Source: Rubritepida sp. (GTDB taxonomy: Bacteria > Pseudomonadota > Alphaproteobacteria > Acetobacterales > Acetobacteraceae). Taken from it: DNA of 5,969 bases. A program made the translations under genes and the position numbers. The stretch covers positions 1-5,969 of the forward strand of contig SKWC01000186.1 in the NCBI GenBank assembly GCA_007129145.1, read 5' to 3'. A model generated the notes under the pieces. It had not been told where the DNA came from and did not search any database. It saw only the letters and a list, made by a program, of their open reading frames with translations. How positions within the stretch are numbered: position 1 is the first letter of the stretch; the number at the start of each line of letters is the position of its first letter. This document shows, one piece after another, positions 5,964 to 5,969 of this stretch.

Positions 5964-5969
5964 GCGGGG

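Overview
The window is the rod-shape (elongasome) gene cluster of a high-GC alphaproteobacterium. All genes lie on the minus strand, read from the right edge to the left: mreB, mreC, mreD, mrdA (PBP2) and mrdB (RodA). Next comes the 5' end of an IS630-family transposase that runs off the left edge. Very GC-rich DNA, the gene order, an MreB core close to alphaproteobacterial MreB (for example Caulobacter), and an IS630-type neighbour fit Rhodospirillales, perhaps Acetobacteraceae (Roseomonas-like). That family-level placement is inferred from sequence feel, not from a search.

Layout, in transcription order. Positions 5899-5969 are a short leader with a weak promoter-like pair. mreB follows (secure reading frame 4855-5862), with an upstream in-frame extension at 5863-5898. 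The extension matches the usual MreB N-terminal membrane helix but has ACG where the start ATG is expected. A 29-base gap containing a small GC hairpin separates mreB from mreC (3884-4825). mreD (3351-3887), mrdA/PBP2 (1435-3354) and mrdB/RodA (287-1438) follow, each overlapping its predecessor by a 4-base ATGA stop/start junction. Positions 205-286 are noncoding with no clear terminator. Positions 1-204 encode the N-terminal helix-turn-helix of the transposase.

How the genes work together: MreB filaments on the inner face of the membrane organise the machine. MreC (periplasmic, membrane-anchored) and MreD (integral membrane) link the filaments to the enzymes. RodA polymerises lipid II into glycan strands, and PBP2 crosslinks them and activates RodA. 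The overlaps suggest that MreC, MreD, PBP2 and RodA are translationally coupled from one message, while MreB, usually needed in larger amounts, is set apart by the only gap.

I see no undescribed system here; this is a conserved housekeeping operon. The points worth a second look are the missing ATG at the conserved MreB start, a Cys/Cys/His/Cys arrangement in PBP2 that resembles the reported PBP2 zinc site, an Asp-to-Asn change in a RodA motif, and the IS element sitting directly after rodA. There is no gene-free stretch longer than 300 bases.
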